From assembly GCA_018257865.1 (NCBI GenBank), contig JAEUBA010000231.1, positions 1 through 20,530 on the forward strand: DNA of 20,530 nt. Reading direction: 5' to 3'. A program made the position numbers and the translations under genes. This document shows, in pieces, positions 1 to 9,855 of this stretch. Origin of the DNA: Stereocaulon alpinum (Eukaryota; Ascomycota; Lecanoromycetes; Lecanorales; Stereocaulaceae). The stretch's first letter is position 1, and each line of letters opens with the position of its first letter. The notes under the pieces were generated by a model. It was not told the DNA's origin. It worked only from the letters and a program-made list of their open reading frames with translations, and ran no database searches.

Positions 1-189
1 TTATACTATAAGTATACTCCTCTATAATTATTATACTTACTTACTTATACCTTAATAGAATAAAGAAGAGATTAAATTAATTACTAGCTAAATATCTATC
101 TTATATTAGTAAGACGACGTATATAGGTATACTACTAAATATTAGTAGAAGAAAAGAAGAAGGAAAAAATAAATAAATATCCTAACACC

Positions 190-530
190 GTCTCTACGCT
201 AATAAATAGCGGTATAATTATTCCTCTAAGAGCTTAATATATTACTAGAGACTCTCTATCTCCTTAGTATACTTAGCGATTACTTATTAGAGGGTTTCTA
301 ACTTAAACTACTAGTTAGCGATAGTTTACTTAAGTTCTATAACCTACTATCTCTCCGCCGTAAGTTCCTATTAGAGATTAGTAATTATTATAGGAGCTAC
401 CCTACTTATTACTATAGTTTAGCCCTACGCTTTCCGCTATTAGGTAATACGCTTACTAATTTTCTTACGCTTATATTATACTTAATAAGTCTAGCCTTCG
501 CGCCTATAACGCCGCACCGATCGCTATATA
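190..530 (-). pseudogene. coiled-coil-like protein relic, unidentified
   Basis: I do not recognise the family. One minus-strand frame, read from about 525 down to 190, gives a basic stretch followed by a heptad-like region rich in Leu, Ile, Glu and Lys (for example ELTAER, VIELK, KLETL, YTKEIESL, IKLLEE). The frame is interrupted by many TAG/TAA codons, several in pairs, as expected if Gln-Gln pairs were converted by RIP. A basic region followed by a coiled coil could come from a DNA-binding protein, a LINE ORF1 or a gag-like protein; the sequence does not decide. The amphipathic pattern is what I see; the coding origin is inferred. Confidence 0.35.
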
Positions 531-736
531 GACTAACGAAATAACTTTAGGATCTAGATATATTAGGAGGCGACGTAGTAGAGCTATTAGAATAATATAC
601 CTTATAATAATAATTAAGCCTATAGTAGCTATCCTTATAACGTTAATAGGGAGGCGCGTCGCTGCGATCGTAATTATTATTCCCTATATAGAAATAAGTC
701 CTATAGGGTAAAGGTATATCGATAATATAGTCTATA

Positions 737-960
737 AGTGTTAGTAGCTAGCTATACGCGCCGGCTACGCGACAGCGACGTATAATATTAAGTATATATA
801 TATATTATATCTGTAAGTAATATATTAGCAGCTAATAACATACGCCGGTTACGTAATAGCGACGTATAATATCAAGTATATATATAAGTTATACCTATAA
901 GTAATATATTAGCAGCTAACAATATACGCTGGTTACGCGATAGCGATATATAATCTTAAG
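737..960. repeat. 84-bp minisatellite, about 2.6 units
   Basis: An 84-bp unit is repeated in tandem. The landmark CGCCGG / CGCCGG / CGCTGG falls at 759, 843 and 927, exactly 84 bases apart, followed by TACGYRAYAGCGAYRTATAAT. A partial unit precedes the first landmark and the last breaks off near 960. Units differ mostly by C/T and G/A changes, such as GGCTACGCGACAG against GGTTACGTAATAG, consistent with RIP acting on a pre-existing tandem array. No coding function is seen. Confidence 0.85.
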
Positions 961-1720
961 AGAATATTTAGATATTATTATAACGAAAAGAACTGTCAAC
1001 TATATTAGTAATATTAGTTGCGATATAGGCACGCTAATATTAGGGTATATACGAATCATATTAGGAGTTACGAAGAGAGGAAAGTTAGGGGGAAAGTTAT
1101 TATTTATATACTTATAGGTCGTCGTCGCTGCGACGTCGCTACACGTTAAAGCTATTTAAAATAATAATAACTAATAATATAATAACGCAGCTATTGCCTG
1201 CTAACACAGCTAGTAATTAATTATATTTATTAATAACTACGCGTTACTACTACGCCTGCTACGTATTCTTTTTATATTATAATAGATTTGGGCGTTACTG
1301 CAGTTGGACGATATTCTATATATATAAGGCGCCGCCTTAACGACGTCGCCTTTAGGTTAACTCTTTTCCCTTACGTTTCCTACTAGGTTTAAAGGGTTTT
1401 TAACGAGTAGTCTATTCTATATACTTTAATACCTAGGGACTAGGGCCTAGAGGGGAGGATACTATTAACCCTTAAGTATATACGCGTTATAGCTACGCTA
1501 ACGTAATAATATTAATTAGGGTTTAGGGGCTTAGTAATAGTATTACTACTTAGGACTCCCCCGTATTTTAGGAATCTTTAGAAATTAGTTCTGCTATTAC
1601 TCTACTACTAAGTAATATAATTATATCTATTACTTAATACCTAAATCTAGTAACTTTACGTCTCTTATACCTTAGTGCGCTAGCTTAGAGCCGGCGTCGC
1701 TAGCCTTTACACTATATACG
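961..1720. other. unassigned interval, no gene recognised
   Basis: Neither strand gives a recognisable protein in this interval. It keeps some GC-rich CpG strings (near 1120-1145 and 1327-1350) and a short stretch at 1185-1310 with more TpG/CpA than its surroundings, including a TATATATATA run at 1318. It lies where the helicase half of the Helitron to the right would be expected in coding order, but I could not find helicase-like residues, so the Helitron seems to be truncated or replaced near 1720. Confidence 0.5.
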
Positions 1721-4020
1721 GGCGTCGATAATACGGGTATACTCCCTTAGGATTAAACGATAACTTATTATAAATATCCTTAGGGAAGAACTTAGAGTAC
1801 TGGTTCTTCTCTTTATCCCAGCAGATATTAGAGGCTGAGTAACGGTAATAGATTATATAAGTAGTTACTAACTTATAGAGCACTAGGTCCTTCGTCTTAT
1901 TAGGAATAATAGCTTAGACGGCGTTATTAATCTAAGAGATATATCTAATTTTATCCTCCTTACGAATAATAAGAAGGATATAGGCGTGCGGTAGACCTCG
2001 CTTTTAAAATTTAACTATATAGTAATAACTAATATAGACGCCTAAGATATATCTCTTAAAAAGATCCTTAAGAAGCTCCTAGAGCTTTATATTAAAAACC
2101 TATACCTATATATTATAAACCTCCGTCGTCGATAAACTAGGTCGAATAGAACGGCGGACGTTAGCCTAATTCGGGTTATATATAAAAGTTATAAAGAAGG
2201 TAGGATTACCTTAATACCGTACTACTATTAAAGCGTCCTCTATATCTACCTTTATAGCTCTAGGGCTACCGGCTATACTAGATAATAGAATAGTAACCTT
2301 ACTACTGAGATCGCTAAGCCCTAGATCTAGATTATTATATAGTTGATTAATTAAGCCTTTATAGCTAAGTACCCGAATTTTATACTAATACTTAATATAC
2401 TAATTCAGGTTATTCTATTTAATAGTAGCGTAAGCGTTAGTAACGAAGTAGCTAAGGAGACGCCCGGAATAGAGTAATTAAGAGAATCTACCGTTATAGT
2501 ACTATTATAGTATTAGTAGAAGAATTCTTTAAAATATCAAATCTTATAAGGCCTACCCCGCAGGGAAATCTTATTTTAAAAACTTAAAAATACGGAAAAT
2601 ATAATATATACTCTCTAGTAGTCGATTATTTTAGTGCCGTTTTAAGTAATATATTAATAGTTCTATAAAAATTATATTTAGAACGAAATTCTTCTCTATA
2701 TCTAGCTTACTTATACCAGCTAATAGATATCTTCTATAACTATTAACGGCGACGTCTATAGCTACTATAATAAAGCGCTGTATATCTAGCACTTATAGGG
2801 GTATTACTAAGATAGTATAGAAGGGGGGCGGCGCTTCTTAGAAGAAAAATAATAGAAGATCGTAATATCCTATATAAAGATATAAAGTACTAGAAAAGAT
2901 AATCTTACTAATATAAGGGTAGATATTTAAAAGATATAAATTAGGCTTACCTATAGCTAATAATAATAGATCTAACTCCTAGTAACCTATATAGACCCTC
3001 TACGACCTTTTAGTATAGCTCTATCTCTTTTAGGCTCTTCCTCCTTATCACTACACTTAGGCCGGTTAGGGTCCTAATATATACTATAGTACTAAGTAGT
3101 TCCCTACCTTATATTTAATTTATAAGCAGCGAGGAGATATCCTTCTAGGAGCCTATTATATCCCTATAGCAGTAGACTATCGTACCAGCTCTATTCCCTA
3201 TAAGGGAAAGGCAGGATATACTATAGGGGTATATAGGATAAGTACTATTTAGGGACCCTTATAAGGCCCCTACCCTTAACTTTAATATAAATATCTCGTG
3301 CGATACGTCCCTTCGCGCCGTCGGGAGGAGTAATCATAATATAGGCCACCTTACTAGATATAGGGCGATTATATATACCGCGATTAGTACGCCTAAGGTT
3401 ATATTATATAATATAGACGTTTATAGTCTATAGAGGGTATTTTACCTTATTATCTAATAAGCGTTCCCGGTAAGTCTTAAAGCTCTATATATAGGGGTTA
3501 ATATCTTAAAGGAGTCGCTGAAGAAGAAGTACTATATCCGTATTAATAGATCTTTTAACCTACCTAGTATATATTATACGGGTGTCTACTTAATCCTAGC
3601 TATTATTAATAAAGTAGTACTAGGTATATCTCTCAGTAACGCCTTCTTTAGGTAAAAGTAGACTAATAGCGTAATATATCCCCCCTTAGATCTTATATAT
3701 AGTCCGCCTAACCTAATAATCTATCTTATCTACGCCCTTACTAGTAAAAGAAAGCAGGTTATTATAGTTTAAGGCTCTCTTAATAAATATAGTACTGCGA
3801 GTAGTCTGTTTTATCTTATACTACCCTAGCTGATAAGGGTCTAGGATATAGTCCTAACTATCTAATATATATTCTACCTTATAAAATAGCTTATTTAATA
3901 CGAGAACTTAACGCTTAGGGTTACCTTTAGGTAGTTGTTTAAGGAATTCGAAGTTAGGGGAGTTAGATACCTAGATATTAATTATATTATTCTAATAGCA
4001 CTGCTACTATTTAGTAGAAA
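1721..4020 (-). pseudogene. Helitron Rep (rolling-circle replication) relic
   Basis: Decayed Rep part of a fungal Helitron transposase, which in live elements nicks and joins single-stranded DNA during rolling-circle transposition. On the minus strand the frame gives, in order, LLSFTSKGVDK (about 3755-3725), the TYNRP-like YNRPISSKVA (about 3350), PLQYILPFPYRE (about 3210-3175), a GRLLSYFVTNAY block (about 2460-2425), FFITFIYNPN (about 2195-2165), KRGLPHAYILLI (about 2005-1970) and a downstream CWDKEK segment (about 1835-1810). The order and spacing match Helitron N-terminal and Rep domains. Many in-frame TAG/TAA replace Gln/Trp. In the HUH motif (His-x-His) the second His is now Tyr (PHAYI). 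Similarity fades near 1720, and the expected Pif1-like helicase domain was not found. Between about 2560 and 2900 the match is weak. Family call is strong; exact ends are not. Confidence 0.85.
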
Positions 4021-4873
4021 GACGCTCACCCTTAAAAGAGAAGGCGTAGTAATAAGGATATTTATTAGTTAGATTAAAGAACTACGGTAATATAATATAC
4101 TCTAGGAGATTAATATATACTTGCGGTAGCTGAGTATATAGATATATACTAAGTAAGGTTCTACTACCCTTATCTATAGTATTACGGCGCTAATACGGTC
4201 GACGGCGACGCTACTAACGTAGTATATATTCCTCGCTATTCTCCTATACCTATAGGGCGTATCTCTATTACTAGCGGAGGTTATATTACAGTTTTAGTAG
4301 GGGTGCTTCCTCTTTAGAAGAAGAATCTTAGTACTTAGGTAGACTTAAATCCTCTAGATTATAGGGCGGTATAACTACTTAGATAACTAGTTAGATATCT
4401 AATTAGGTAAGGTAAGGCCGTTAATAGGTGATATCTAATTAGGTAGGGCGAGGCTATAGATAGGCGTTCTACTACTATAGTCGAATAATTAGCCTTCTCT
4501 ACGTATTATAAATTTATACCTGCTAACTTATAGTAGTAATATTAAGGTTCCTAGCGCTCTAAGCGGTCCTAGCGTATTTCCCCCTACCTTAACCTTATAT
4601 TCTACGGTTGATAGTATTATTTAGGAGGTCTCTAAGTAGTATAGACGAATTCTACCGCTTTCGATTAACTAGACGCGTAGATTGCTTAGTAGATATAGGA
4701 TCAATATATATATATACCTAAGGCTTCGGAGCTCGATTGCTTATAATATATACCTTATTATATATACTACCGGTATTAGTAAAGACGTTTCGAGGTCGTA
4801 GGGCTATACTATAATAAGATAGTAGAGTAGTAGTAAATATAGGAGTTACCTAAGTTTTTTTAAGAAGGGGCGT
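4021..4873. other. unassigned interval upstream of the Helitron frame
   Basis: This lies on the 5' side of the minus-strand Helitron frame and may hold its N-terminal extension or 5' end. I could not match the translation on either strand to a known family. The only clear structure is the 36-bp tandem pair at 4394-4465. The right edge is set by the start of the inverted repeat arm at 4874. Confidence 0.4.
4394..4465. repeat. 36-bp tandem duplication, two units
   Basis: Two adjacent 36-base units, 4394-4429 and 4430-4465, both begin GATATCTAATTAGGTA and share most of the rest, differing mainly at A/G and T/C positions. A 36-base period preserves reading frame, so this may have been a 12-residue duplication in a coding region, but no protein family was recognised here. 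Confidence 0.8.
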
Positions 4874-5219
4874 TAAGTATTAAGCTTAGTAATTACTAGC
4901 AAGCGGTACCTATAAAATATAGCGATAACACTTCTTTTACTTATAACTATTACGTAAATAGGCCGATTCTAATAATTCTTAATACGCAAGTAATCTAATA
5001 GCTAACTTTAAAACTTATAAAGTTATCTTAATACTATATAATATATATAGCGCGAGGTATTACTACGAAGAAGTTATAAAGTAGATTTAACTTTTAGTAG
5101 TTAAAGGCGCTAGGCCGAAAAGCGTACTATTAGGGGGGGAGAAGTATAGGGGTAATCTAATTAGCTATAAAGGCGGAATTACTCCGAAAGTCGCGATATT
5201 CTATTATTATAAGAAAGAT
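4874..5219 (-). repeat. ~524-bp repeat family, partial inverted copy
   Basis: The reverse complement of this stretch matches 5360-5709 almost end to end, starting with ATCTTTCTTATAATAATAGA and ending around CTTAATACTTA. It contains the family landmarks: a GCGACTTTCGGAG segment, a run of seven C, and CTAGCGCCTTTAA. It lacks the last ~175 bases present in the 5360-5883 copy. The sequence is noncoding as far as I can tell. With the next copy it forms a long inverted repeat separated by 140 bases. Confidence 0.9.
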
Positions 5220-5359
5220 AGGGTTAAATATAATACCTATAATCCTACGTCGTTAAGAAATAGTATTATACTAAGTTAAAGCGGAGGATTATTTAAGATA
5301 TTAAACTTATATAGTACTAGGAGATTAGGACCTAGGAGATAAGAATATATATATTCGTA

Positions 5360-5883
5360 ATCTTTCTTATAATAATAGAATATCGCGACTTTCGGAGCAA
5401 TTCCGCCTTTATAGCTAATTAGATTACCCCTATACTTCTCCCCCCCTAATAGTACGCTTTTCGGCCTAGCGCCTTTAACCACTAAAAGTTAAATCTACTT
5501 CGTAACTTCTTCGCAGTAATACCTCGCGCTATATACGTTATATAATATCTAGATAATTTTATAAGTTTTAAAGTTAGCTATCAGCTTGCTTACGTATCAA
5601 TAATTTTCAAAATCGGCCTATTTACGTAATAGTTATGAGCAAAAGAAGCGTTTTCGCTATATATTATAGGTAGCCCTAGCTCGCTACCAAATACTAAGCT
5701 TAATACTTACTATTTAAATAACTTTAGAAGTCTTAGGGGTAGAGATTAGCTTTATATATATAAAATATACTATAAATAGAGAGCTTTCCAACGCCGCTCA
5801 AATTTTCTAAATCGGGTATAAAATAAGCGATATATAGCTATTTTATTATTAATCTTCTGTGAAGATTACGGGCACTAACTTGT
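5360..5883 (+). repeat. ~524-bp repeat family, longest simple copy
   Basis: This copy and the one at 16330-17113 share both ends: ATCTTTCTTATAATAA on the left and GATTACGGGCACTAACTTGT on the right, which fixes the family length near 524 bases. The right end holds an inverted repeat, AATCTTC-TGT-GAAGATT (5851-5867). The left-end AATCTTTCTTATAATAATAG resembles the reverse complement of the right-end region, so imperfect terminal inverted repeats are possible, as in a MITE; a solo LTR or other noncoding element is an alternative. No transposase is seen. It sits immediately left of the Gypsy-1 gag region. Confidence 0.85.
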
Positions 5884-5924
5884 TTAATATAATATAAGTT
5901 ATATTTATATAAAGAATCTAAATA

Positions 5925-6780
5925 GACTACGGAGGAAGTTTATATACTTACTAATAAGAGGAAGTATTCTATAGTTAAATCTAATAAGGAGGAAGACTTA
6001 CCTAATACTACCTAATTAACGCTGCTACGGAAAATTCTAAAAAAGGCTAGTAGTATTCTAAAAGTAGTTACTTAGGCTATATCTAAGAAGGTCGGATAGT
6101 TAAATAGGAAGCTAGATATACCTAAGAATATATAACCTATATATATACCGCCTACGTCTATATCTACCCCTAAAGCTAAAGAGAATATCCTGAAAGGTAT
6201 AATATTACTAGTACTACTAATTAATAAAACTAAACCGAAAAGCGAACGACGTCTATAAGGATTCGTACTAATCTAAAAGCTACGTAGAATAGGAGAGTAA
6301 GATATATAGAATACTACTATATTCTTATAAAACTCTTAGGCGAATATTATATTAGTATAGCTAATATATATCGCTCTAAAAGCGAGAACCTTACTTACTA
6401 AGGTATTACGCTTAACTCCTAAGCTAGAAAGTAAAGTAGCGTAGAAGTAGAAGGCGAAAGCAGTAGTAAAGACTATAGTTAAAGAAGTAAGCTAAGTAGA
6501 AATAGACTATAATATCGAAGTATTTACTATAGACCTAGATAGATAGAAGCCTATTAAGAATAAGAGACTCCTTACTATAGTAGCTTATATAGATCTAACG
6601 GATACTATCTTAGCTATATATAACACAGCGTTAGATACTTTAAGATATTTAACTTACCCTAATTATAGAGATTTAGCAGTAAACCTAACCTTAGTTAAGA
6701 ATCCTAATTTAGTTAATAACTAATAAAGTTAGAAAGGGAACTTCTATATAATAGGAATTATTCAACTAAAGAAAAGTAAC
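5925..6780 (+). pseudogene. Gypsy-1 gag-like region
   Basis: A long plus-strand frame rich in Lys, Glu, Ile and Leu runs into the protease frame downstream and is broken by many TAG/TAA. Segments such as PPTSISTPKAKENI, then KPIKNKRLLTIVAYIDLTD and YPNYRDLAVNLTLVKNPN, precede the protease. No CCHC zinc knuckle was recognised. Assignment to gag rests on position before the retropepsin and on continuous frame-like composition, not on a recognised capsid domain. Confidence 0.45.
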
Positions 6781-6785
6781 CCTTA

Positions 6786-7110
6786 GGACTTTAAGGTATA
6801 ATAAATACTAATAGATCTTAGATCTACCCTTAACCTAATATCTAAGAAGCTCGTAAAATTAATATTATACTATATATATCCTAATAAGAATATTATTATA
6901 AGAGTTACTAATAGAGACTACTATCGATTAACTAGGTATATACGGGTAGCCCTTACTTTATTAGGAGTCCGTAAGATTATTAAAGCCTATATAGTACCTA
7001 GGAATATAAGTTATAGTATATTACTAAGGCGTATATAGCTACGAAGTATTAAGGCTATTAGATTTTATAGTTATAATAAATACTATATTACTAATATAAC
7101 TAGAATATAC
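6786..7110 (+). pseudogene. Gypsy-1 retropepsin (aspartic protease) relic
   Basis: Polyprotein-processing aspartic protease. The frame reads ILIDLRSTLNLISKKLVKL around 6805-6860, matching the Asp-x-Gly-Ser/Ala-Thr active-site turn. The catalytic Asp (GAT, 6814-6816) is kept, but the Gly has become Arg (AGA, 6820-6822), the change expected from TpG to TpA. Downstream come RVALTLLGVRKIIKAYIVP and SYSILLRRI, equivalent to the second conserved half (typically SYDILLGRPWL), then RSIKAIRFYSYNKYYITNI. Length and order fit a retroviral-type protease of a fungal Gypsy element. Confidence 0.8.
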
Positions 7111-8025
7111 TATAAGTTACTAGTCTTAGTAAAGATATATACTAAAGCTTTAGAAGTTATACTAGCTAAAGATATAAATATAGATAATATTTAGGATAAT
7201 AAGGTAGTTAATAAGCTCTAATATAACTAGTAGACTTAGATAGATACTATCCTTAAAGAAGTAATAAGGGAGGCTGCGTTATAAGTATAAGAGGATAAAG
7301 AAGATAAGGAAGAAGAGGAGATTAACTTAGACTTTAACTTTAAGGATATAGAATTAGGAAAAGTATTATATCGTTAGGGATCCTAGACCCTCGCGACGTT
7401 AATAACTACCTAGGGAAGGATATACGGGGAATAGGTAGCCCTATAGGAGGAGAGAAGGAAGATAGTATAGGGGAAAGGAAGGGAATACCTTAGGATAGAA
7501 AGAGCTTAAAGGTACTAAATTTAAAAATTAAGGATATATATACTATATAGCGGTACCCCCTTTATATAAAGAAATAAAGATAGCTACTATTAGCCCTAAG
7601 GATACCTACTAAAGGAGGTAACCTACGGAAATTAGGACTACCTAGAGTAAGGTAGGAAGGACTCTATAGAAAGGTAAGGTAAGAAGTTAGTAGAATCGAC
7701 GGCTAGTAGACGAATATTAGTCTATTAATCTAGAGAGGTAATAAGAAGCTAATATAGGTCCTAAAAGTAATAAAGCTCCCTTTTTACTAGGATATTAAAG
7801 ACGAAGGAATAGCTGCAAGTAAGACTAGTATAAAGATAGTATTAGGAATATAAAGGAGTTAGGACTTAACTAGTAATAAAGCAAAATACTAGGAATAACG
7901 TTATTATAGGTAGACTATAGAGGAACCTATCTTCTCTATAGAGGAATCCTTCTAAGCTACGGAAGAAGATAAATTATTTAGTTATAGGTAGTTAGGATTC
8001 CCGACTACTAGGAGGCCTATATAGT
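7111..8025 (+). pseudogene. Gypsy-1 protease-to-RT linker region
   Basis: The plus-strand frame continues from the protease with an acidic stretch (EDKEDKEEEEINLDFNF, about 7285-7340) and then lower-complexity, Arg/Lys/Glu-rich sequence with many stops. No domain is recognised. Its position between protease and reverse transcriptase, and the match of its end to 9243 once LINE-A is removed, place it within Gypsy-1 pol. Confidence 0.5.
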
Positions 8026-8038
8026 ATAGAAGGGATAT
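8026..8038. repeat. target-site duplication of LINE-A, left copy
   Basis: The 13-mer ATAGAAGGGATAT occurs here and again at 9230-9242, on either side of LINE-A. LINE target-primed insertion typically leaves duplications of this size. Joining across one copy keeps the Gypsy-1 frame (tat aga agg gat ata aga cgt). Confidence 0.85.
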
Positions 8039-9229
8039 TGATTGATTGATTGGTTTATACGCCTATTCTAGTATCTATATATACTAATAAGGGTGTTCTA
8101 TTACATTATTTATGAAACTAGTAGATGGTATACGTAGTGTGCCTTTCCTAGCCGTAAGAGAAACTATAGTATAGTGCCTAGATAAAAACTCCCGCTTATC
8201 CTTAATAATATAATTGCTTTTGGTCTAGGGATTACACCCTAGGCCTCCTTAATACTAGTAACTCTTAACTGTGTTCTTTAATATTATACTAAGCGCTCTA
8301 TAATATTATTTCTAATACTAACTATAATATACGCCCTTCGTACTATACTCAGCTCTTAAGGACCCTGCTGTATTCTTTTATATCCTTTAACTTTATTATA
8401 GCGCTGAGCGCCCTATAACTTTCTTTAACCTTTACTATATTAATATAGGGGGGGGGGAGGAGGGGGTATATAGCCGTCCTATAAGGGTTTGAGTTATTAG
8501 CGCTAATTAGTAGTATTTATTAGTATCCGTAGTAGTACCGGATTTAGCTATTTAGTAGTTTACTAGTTAAGGATATAAAAAAGGGGGGAAGCTATATATA
8601 CCGCCTAGGAGGCCTATACTTATATAAAGAATCGGATAGTATAATATCCCGCTGGTTATATTAGATAGTACTTACTTCTATCTTTATATACTTTACTTTA
8701 GGGGGGAGCTAACCCTTTAGCTTATAATTATAGTTATATAGCGCCGCTTATACTAAAGGCTCGCCTAGCTACTTAGATAGGGGCCGTCCTTTTCTAAAAT
8801 ACGCCTTCTAATTTATAACCTAGTATATCCTTCTCTTAGTCCTATATACCTATAACCCTAGCCTTCCCCTAAGATAGACTGCGCGTTAGTCTTAACTAGT
8901 AGATACGTATTAAGCGTACGTAGATATTAGATTTTTTAAATTAACGGCTAGGCAGGTATTACCTATACTCTTTACTTATTAGGCTAAGATACTATACCTA
9001 ATACTAATTCTTACTATCTAGTCTCGATCGTAGGGGAAGTATAATAGTTATAGTAGAGTTAGGGTAGGTATTATCGCGTTACCCGAAAAACTCTATATAG
9101 AGTTCTCAGCAACCACGCGACGTCTTAATATCATTTAACCTATAATATATTAGGGGAGATATCTCAGCTCTGAATAGGTATTCAGGTTCGTAGCCAGCAC
9201 CGCGTATAGGTGTATCTCTATCGCTAGCC
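8039..9229 (-). mobile_element. LINE-A, 5'-truncated non-LTR retrotransposon copy
   Basis: A 1191-base insertion on the minus strand within Gypsy-1 pol. Its 3' end, at the left, carries a tetranucleotide tail: (CAAT)n on the coding strand, seen here as TGATTGATTGATTGG. Positions 8054-8262 align almost colinearly with the 3' end of LINE-B (9867-10072), sharing TTTATACGCCTATTCTAGTA and AATACTAGTAA. I could not recognise coding sequence upstream of that shared 3' region; it includes a poly-G tract (8448-8457, then AGGAGGGGG). It keeps far more TpG/CpA than LINE-B: 15 sites in 8041-8280 against 2 in 9861-10080. A 13-base target duplication flanks it. Confidence 0.75.
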
Positions 9230-9242
9230 ATAGAAGGGATAT
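9230..9242. repeat. target-site duplication of LINE-A, right copy
   Basis: Second copy of the 13-mer ATAGAAGGGATAT found at 8026-8038. Gypsy-1 coding sequence resumes directly after it. Confidence 0.85.
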
Positions 9243-9855
9243 AAGACGTAATAATCTAAGTAATAATTTTATAAAGTAGATAGCTAAGTTTCCTAAGATA
9301 ATTAGACCGCTAGTAGAAACGCCTAATTAGGTAAAATAAGTCTAGTAGTTACTAGAAACTTAGAAGGATATCTTCTATAAGAATATTAAAGATATACTGA
9401 AGATAGACTTAATTAAGTATAGAATTCTAATATATAATAATATAATCCTAAGAGTAGTAAAACCGGTATTATATACCCTAGAGGAAATAAAATAGTAATA
9501 GGAGAATCTACTAAAACTAATAGAAGCTAGAATTATTATATAGTATATATCCTCTTAGAGTACTAGAAGTTGATTCCTAAAAAAAAGAAGATAGAACGCT
9601 AAGGATAGTATATACGTTTATACCTATAAATAAGGTAATAATAAAAGCTAATTACCTAATAAAGCGTATCGAGCCTATCTTATAAAAGGTATCCTAACTA
9701 TAACTAAGATATATATTTAAGGTAGATAGCTTAAATAGATATTAGGTAATAAGAATCTTTAACCTATATACTTTTAAATTAGCCTTCTCTTTAGTACTTA
9801 GGTAACTATACTACCTCTATATAGGCTAAGGATATATAGGTGGACTAGGAACGTA
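9243..9855 (+). pseudogene. Gypsy-1 reverse transcriptase, N-terminal part
   Basis: RNA-dependent DNA polymerase of Gypsy-1. The frame gives a lead-in (KPVLYTLEEIK), a LLKLIEARII stretch, then KKKK-IER (equivalent of KKKDGTLR), a RIEPIL segment (about 9668-9690), YIFKVDSLNRYQ-like motif A with the catalytic Asp still present (GAT, 9725-9727), and near 9815-9850 the equivalent of the YLRMGQGLTGAP block. Many TAG/TAA interrupt it. The stretch stops at 9855 in the middle of the G-L-G-T segment, where LINE-B is inserted, and continues at 11014. Confidence 0.85.
9842..9855. repeat. target-site duplication of LINE-B, left copy
   Basis: The 14-mer GGACTAGGAACGTA occurs here and at 11014-11027, bracketing LINE-B. 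The right copy continues as TACGCAGCTAAAG, so the Gypsy frame reads gga cta gga acg tat acg cag cta aag across the repaired junction, matching the family's GAPHTYARLKD region. Confidence 0.9.

Noticed and set aside
700..960. CRISPR-like array because of regular repeats
   Set aside because: The 84-bp units are contiguous, with no distinct spacers between short repeats. It is a minisatellite.
961..1720. Search for the Pif1-like helicase half of the Helitron
   Set aside because: No Walker A or other helicase-like residues could be read in any minus-strand frame, even allowing for RIP changes, so I did not extend the Helitron into this interval.
5276..5482. 68-codon minus-strand open frame starting at GTG (MVKGARP if initiated there)
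   Set aside because: It begins at GTG, not a normal start in fungi, lies mostly inside the ~524-bp repeat, and runs out into non-repeat spacer. The repeat part is shared by other copies without a start codon. I treat it as a repeat-derived open frame, not a gene.
8440..8475. G-rich run (ten G, then AGGAGGGGG) as a possible G-quadruplex regulatory site
   Set aside because: It is one homopolymer-rich tract inside a dead LINE copy, with no gene or promoter context. Structure-forming potential alone does not support a function.
9175..9215. Pol III B-box-like GGTTCGTAGCC, suggesting a tRNA gene or SINE head
   Set aside because: It matches 10 of 11 B-box positions but lies on the strand opposite to LINE-A, the flanking bases do not form a T-arm stem, and no A box or cloverleaf is visible.
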